Shown here piece by piece: positions 6,889-9,172 of a stretch of 9,172 nt of DNA. Each line of letters starts with the position of its first letter. Position 1 is the first letter of the stretch. The DNA is taken from assembly GCA_039933315.1 (NCBI GenBank), contig JBDTOI010000159.1, positions 1 through 9,172 of the forward strand. The letters are read 5' to 3'. The notes beneath the pieces were generated by a model. The model was given only the letters and a program-made list of their open reading frames with translations, was not told the origin of the DNA and did not search any database. Position numbers and translations under genes: made by a program. This stretch comes from DASXRU01 sp039933315. Lineage in GTDB: Bacteria > Acidobacteriota > Blastocatellia > Pyrinomonadales > Pyrinomonadaceae.

Positions 6889-7509
6889 TCATCCCTTGTC
6901 CGCACACTGCCTGACACATTGTTCGAGTTTGTCGCGTATGCGGCAGGCACGTATGCTCAGGGCATTCATCGTGATTCCCAACTCCGCGGCGAGCGCGCGC
7001 CGGTTCTCGATCTTCACCCGCTCCTTTCCTATGTAGTAACGGGTGATGGTTTCGCGGTTCAGCATTTCCAGTTTGCCCATGCAGCGCTCAAGACAATTCA
7101 GCAACCTCTCTTTAGCTTCTTTATCATCGTCGGCTTCGAATGGCGCCAGACCATGCGACTCGCGCCGCAAGTCTTCGCGCAGCGCGTTACCCTTCTGGGC
7201 CGCGCGCAGATGTTCCATAAAGACAAAGCGGGCCACGATGTAGCAGTATCTCGCCGGAGTCTCGCTTTCAATAACGCCTTCTTCTTCCAGCCGGCGAGCG
7301 ACACGGTTCAGGGTTTCATCAGCCAGCTCGTCCGGCATCGCGCAGTTCTTGCGATCAAAGTACGCCACCAGACGCTGCCGCATCTCCAGATATTTTCCCC
7401 CTTCGGACCCGGCGCCTTCGTCGAGCCAGCCGATGAGACGGCGCAAGGCACGCTGGGTAAGCGTCCAGTCCTTTTTTGGCTCGGTCACTTTTGCGGAAAG
7501 CTCGCTCAT
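6889..7509 (-). CDS. Sigma-70 family (ECF-like) RNA polymerase sigma factor
   Basis: The product has 206 residues, a normal length for a two-domain ECF sigma factor. Residues about 38-106 look like region 2 (RLVAYFDR, then ADETLNRVARRLEEE, then ARYCYIVARFVFMEHLRA). Residues about 138-200 look like region 4, with the helix-turn-helix RRALAAELGITMNALSIRAC. The spacer between them is acidic (FEADDDKEAKE). It is a divergent family member: the region 4 tail contains LSIRACRIRDKLEQCV where many ECFs have SRLRRAR-type residues. Seven cysteines (56, 89, 139, 143, 189, 198, 202) are unusual for this size. It is the first gene of the leftward block and probably directs RNA polymerase to its own operon. 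The ATG has no evident SD; no better downstream start was found. Confidence 0.8.
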   Translation of the reverse strand: MSELSAKVTEPKKDWTLTQRALRRLIGWLDEGAGSEGGKYLEMRQRLVAYFDRKNCAMPDELADETLNRVARRLEEEGVIESETPARYCYIVARFVFMEHLRAAQKGNALREDLRRESHGLAPFEADDDKEAKERLLNCLERCMGKLEMLNRETITRYYIGKERVKIENRRALAAELGITMNALSIRACRIRDKLEQCVRQCADKG

Positions 7510-7552
7510 TATGCTGCGTGACTATTACTGTTCGCTTCGAGCGTTCAGCATA
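7510..7552. promoter_or_regulatory. Nested inverted repeat in the divergent intergenic region
   Basis: TATGCTG (7510-7516) and CAGCATA (7546-7552) form a perfect 7-bp inverted repeat. It encloses a small palindrome CGCT-TCG-AGCG (7533-7543). The left arm directly touches the start codon of the sigma gene. It could be an operator for the divergent promoters or a leader hairpin of the sigma mRNA. No convincing -35/-10 pair was seen in the 130 nt between the sigma gene and the pyrophosphatase gene. Confidence 0.3.
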
Positions 7553-7639
7553 CGGCTTCTGCTGTTTGGCATCAAACTTCGATGGCATACTCACGCACAC
7601 TCCTGGCGTCGTCCAATGAACGCGGCTACAATCCCGGTC

Positions 7640-8323
7640 ATGTCCGAAAAGATGGGAGATCGCCCTGCCAAATCGCTGCTGCAGGCGCATCCATGGCATG
7701 GAATCTCGCCCGGCCAGAACGCGCCGGAGTCAGTTAATGCCTTCATCGAAATCGTGCCCACCGACGTCGTCAAGTATGAATTGGATAAAGCATCGGGCCA
7801 CTTGAAAATCGATCGGCCGCAACGCTTCTCTTCGCTCTGTCCCGCTCCCTACGGTTTCATTCCCCAAACGCTCTGCGGTGACGAAGTTGGTCTGCTGTGC
7901 GGCGCGCGGGCCGGGCTGGACCAGGTCAAGGGTGATGGCGACCCGATGGATATATGCGTCCTGACAGAGAAGTCGCTGGCCCATGGCAACTTCCTGATGA
8001 CTGCCCGCCCCATCGGCGGCCTGCTGATGATTGACGGCAACGAAGCGGACGACAAGATTATCGCGGTGCTGGAATCGGACCTCGCGTATGGTCAATTCCA
8101 GGACATTTCCGACTGCCCGCAGACTTTGATTGACCGGCTACGTCACTACTTTTTGAGTTACAAACAACTGCCGCAGGATGCACCAAGACGAGTTGACATC
8201 GTCGAAGTGTACAATCGCGAGGCGGCGATGGAAGTCATCAATACCAGTCTAAGAGATTATCAAAATCAATATGGCACGACTCTTCTTGATCGGGCTGGCG
8301 GGGTTCGTAGGAACGCTCGGTAG
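7640..8323 (+). CDS. ppa: Inorganic pyrophosphatase, family I
   Basis: This cytosolic enzyme hydrolyses pyrophosphate to two phosphates and pulls biosynthetic reactions forward. It has 227 residues from the chosen start. The signature DGDPMD (99-104) supplies the metal-binding aspartates. Other family residues are Glu37 (FIEI), Lys45 (KYE), Arg59 (KIDR), Tyr71 (PYGFIPQT), the DGNEADDK loop (132-139), and Tyr174/Lys175 in FLSYKQLP. It is longer than the 175-residue Escherichia coli enzyme because of an N-terminal extension (SLLQAHPWHG) and a C-terminal tail. The ATG at 7640 was chosen because SEKMGDRP leads into the family-like HPWHG segment. An ATG at 7616 (eight residues longer) and one at 7652 are alternatives, and none has a clear SD. 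The open frame extends upstream to 7349 but overlaps the sigma gene and is not family-like. The last 53 nt overlap the start of crcB, so the two are probably coupled. Family I enzymes are strongly fluoride-sensitive. Confidence 0.93.
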   Translation: MSEKMGDRPAKSLLQAHPWHGISPGQNAPESVNAFIEIVPTDVVKYELDKASGHLKIDRPQRFSSLCPAPYGFIPQTLCGDEVGLLCGARAGLDQVKGDGDPMDICVLTEKSLAHGNFLMTARPIGGLLMIDGNEADDKIIAVLESDLAYGQFQDISDCPQTLIDRLRHYFLSYKQLPQDAPRRVDIVEVYNREAAMEVINTSLRDYQNQYGTTLLDRAGGVRRNAR

Positions 8324-8645
8324 ATACTGGCTATCAGGACTGGTAGCCAGAAGATACGGAGAGACCTTCCCCTACGGCACTCTGGCAGTGAATGCGCTGG
8401 GCTGCTTTCTCGCCGGCGTTCTTTTCTACTTAATGTACGAGAGGCTTCCTGCTGACGCGACGGCGCGCAACGTGGTTTTCATAGGGCTACTGGGCGGGTT
8501 TACGACGTTTTCAGCTTTTGGCCTGCAAACTTTTTCGCTGCTGCGAGACGGGGAAGTGTTTCTGGCAATGATGAATGTGGCCCTCTCGAATCTCGCAGGC
8601 TTGTTCCTGGTATGGGCAGGCTACCGGCTGGCTGGGTTAGTCTAA
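8271..8645 (+). CDS. crcB: Fluoride ion channel/exporter CrcB (Fluc)
   Basis: The product is a 124-residue inner-membrane protein with four predicted hydrophobic helices (about 2-24, 35-56, 66-90, 96-120), the usual size for a single-gene Fluc that works as an antiparallel homodimer. Family marks are GLAGFVGTLGRYWLS near the N-terminus (Arg18), GTLAVNALGCFLAG with Asn41, and GGFTTFSAFGLQTF (75-88), which includes the central-sodium-site region and the Phe-box residues Phe80 and Phe83. LSNLAGLFLVWAGY completes helix 4. By family it passes fluoride out of the cell down its gradient. The ATG lies inside the 3' end of the pyrophosphatase gene in a different frame, with only a weak purine-rich stretch (AAGAGA) upstream at a long distance, which suggests translational coupling. 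No crcB-type fluoride riboswitch was found upstream of the pair. Confidence 0.95.
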   Translation: MARLFLIGLAGFVGTLGRYWLSGLVARRYGETFPYGTLAVNALGCFLAGVLFYLMYERLPADATARNVVFIGLLGGFTTFSAFGLQTFSLLRDGEVFLAMMNVALSNLAGLFLVWAGYRLAGLV

Positions 8646-8658
8646 ATTGACGTTTGAC

Positions 8659-8689
8659 TGTAGGGGCGGCACTCCGTGGCCGCCCCCTC
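8659..8689 (+). repeat. REP-like palindrome, copy 3 (forward)
   Basis: TGTAG heads an imperfect hairpin with stem GGGGCGG/CCGCCCC and an inner stem CAC/GTG closing loop TCC; one bulged G separates them. The GTAG starts 14 nt after the crcB stop codon. The reverse complement matches copy 4 at 28 of 31 positions, so copies 3 and 4 can also fold back on each other across a 26-nt spacer. A GTAG tetranucleotide plus an imperfect palindrome is the known signature of REP sequences. The element may act in 3'-end stability of the ppa-crcB message. Confidence 0.8.
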
Positions 8690-8715
8690 TTTCCCAACTG
8701 TCCAGACCAACGAAG

Positions 8716-8746
8716 AAGGGGGTGGCCACGGAGTGCCACCCCTACA
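8716..8746 (-). repeat. REP-like palindrome, copy 4 (inverted)
   Basis: This is the inverted partner of copy 3. Relative to copy 3, a C-G pair in the stem has become T-A through two changes, at 8723 and 8738. These two positions face each other in the hairpin, so pairing is kept. The third difference lies outside the stem. Read on the minus strand it again starts TGTAGGGG. Together copies 3 and 4 form a head-to-head pair like a BIME. Confidence 0.8.
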
Positions 8747-8768
8747 AACCTGCCGGCGTTGACCCCTT

Positions 8769-9114
8769 CTATTCGAGATCCTTCACTGTTAGCCAGTAAT
8801 CGCGCGGATAGATGCGGTAGAGCCGGGCGTCTGAGATCCGGAGCGGGCTTGGCCGCGACGGCGTACGGAACCGTATCAAGGAGTTTCCATTTGGCGAGGT
8901 AGCTGCGCCAGACATTTTCCGGACTGTTAAGCGCAGTTTCAACTGCCGCCAGCTCCGGCTTCATCGTGACTGACTTGCGGAAGCCGCCGGTGCGATTCAG
9001 ATCAATCAGGTGCGACATCCAACCCGCGTCGGACGAGCGAAAGGCGAAATTGGGTGGCGAGTTTACAAACTTCGAAAGTGAGCGGCGGACCAAGTAACGG
9101 CGCAGTTGCGAAAG
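8769..9114 (-). pseudogene. 3' remnant of an unrecognised gene, apparently frameshifted
   Basis: Reading leftward from a TAA at 9115-9117, a protein-like frame runs LSQLRRYLVRRSLSKF, continues through FAFRSSDAGWMSHLIDLNR and VWRSYLAKWKLLDTVPYAVA, and then turns into low-quality sequence that reads into the REP copy. From about 8850 a neighbouring frame (+1) gives a much better ending, DARLYRIYPRDYWLTVKDLE, followed by TAG at 8769-8771. The simplest reading is a single-base indel between about 8820 and 8860 in the C-terminal part of one gene. There is no ATG or SD at its upstream end; the only early start in frame is a TTG at 9093. The 5' side stops at a hairpin repeat starting at 9119. The family was not recognised. 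A sequencing or assembly error could explain the frameshift, but not the missing 5' part. Confidence 0.5.
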
Positions 9115-9118
9115 TTAG

Positions 9119-9172
9119 CAACCCCAACGGGGTTGAGACCTCCAGCCCAGGGTTGCCGCCGCGGCTACCCTG
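9119..9172. repeat. Modular hairpin element, right end (cut by window edge)
   Basis: CAACCCC-AAC-GGGGTTG (9119-9135) is a perfect 7-bp hairpin with a 3-nt loop. After GAGACCT comes CCAGCCCAGGGTT, whose CAGGGT (9148-9153) pairs with ACCCTG (9167-9172). A GC-rich inner stem GCCG/CGGC (9155-9158 and 9162-9165) lies between these arms. The order and motif spelling match the minus-strand reading of the cluster at 20-120, so it is the same repeat family in the opposite orientation. It probably continues past the window edge. Confidence 0.65.

Noticed and set aside
7560..7600. Sigma-70 promoter TTGGCA (7566) with a TATAAT-like box
   Set aside because: The best -10-like boxes (CATACT, TACTCA) fit poorly or are spaced wrongly from TTGGCA.
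7349..7639. Upstream extension of the pyrophosphatase open frame
   Set aside because: It lies antisense to the sigma gene and across the divergent gap, and its residues do not resemble the enzyme family.
7561..7680. Fluoride (crcB-type) riboswitch before ppa-crcB
   Set aside because: A GATGGGAGATCGCC stretch near 7651 recalls part of the motif, but the partner strands and the pseudoknot elements are missing and it lies in coding sequence.
1..9172. CRISPR array
   Set aside because: The repeats seen are palindromic hairpins at irregular spacing or in-frame coding repeats; no regularly spaced direct repeats with unique spacers.

Overview
The window (about 9.2 kb, moderately high G+C) looks like chromosome from a soil-type bacterium, most likely an acidobacterium of the Blastocatellia/Pyrinomonadales kind. 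That placement is an inference. It rests on an ECF-like sigma gene, a zinc-less anti-sigma-like membrane protein and a secreted TPR-CHAT protein lying in a row, a large tail-fibre-like surface protein, and abundant extragenic palindromes. No phage, plasmid, CRISPR or IS transposase gene is visible, and no rRNA or tRNA was recognised.

Minus-strand block (7509 down to 164): four genes read leftward. A sigma-70 family regulator (6889-7509) is followed after 58 nt by a cysteine-free single-pass membrane protein with a long coiled coil (5841-6830). After 64 nt comes a 1064-residue exported protein with TPRs and a C-terminal CHAT caspase-like protease domain with an intact His/Cys pair (2582-5776). 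After a 219-236 nt gap holding two palindromic elements comes a secreted, repeat-rich protein with a C-terminal peptidase S74 self-cleaving chaperone domain (164-2347). The first three look like one operon: sigma, its probable membrane-bound regulator, and a periplasmic effector or protease. The surface fibre may be transcribed with them or separately.

Plus-strand block (7640-8645): family I inorganic pyrophosphatase and the fluoride channel CrcB/Fluc overlap by 53 nt, so they are probably translationally coupled. Pyrophosphatase is a classic fluoride-inhibited enzyme, so the pairing makes physiological sense. This block is divergent from the sigma gene across a 130-nt region with a nested inverted repeat.

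Right end (8769-9114): the 3' part of an unrecognised minus-strand gene, apparently frameshifted and cut off at its 5' side beside a hairpin element.

The most notable non-coding structure is two independent repeat families. Family 1 has four copies of a GTAG-headed imperfect hairpin arranged as two head-to-head inverted pairs, each starting a few bases after a stop codon. This is the architecture of REP/BIME elements mobilised by RAYT transposases, and one base pair in the stem has changed in a compensatory way. Family 2 is a modular hairpin cluster (an AAC-N-C type hairpin plus a CCAGCCCAGGGTT-type hairpin) found at both ends of the window in opposite orientation.
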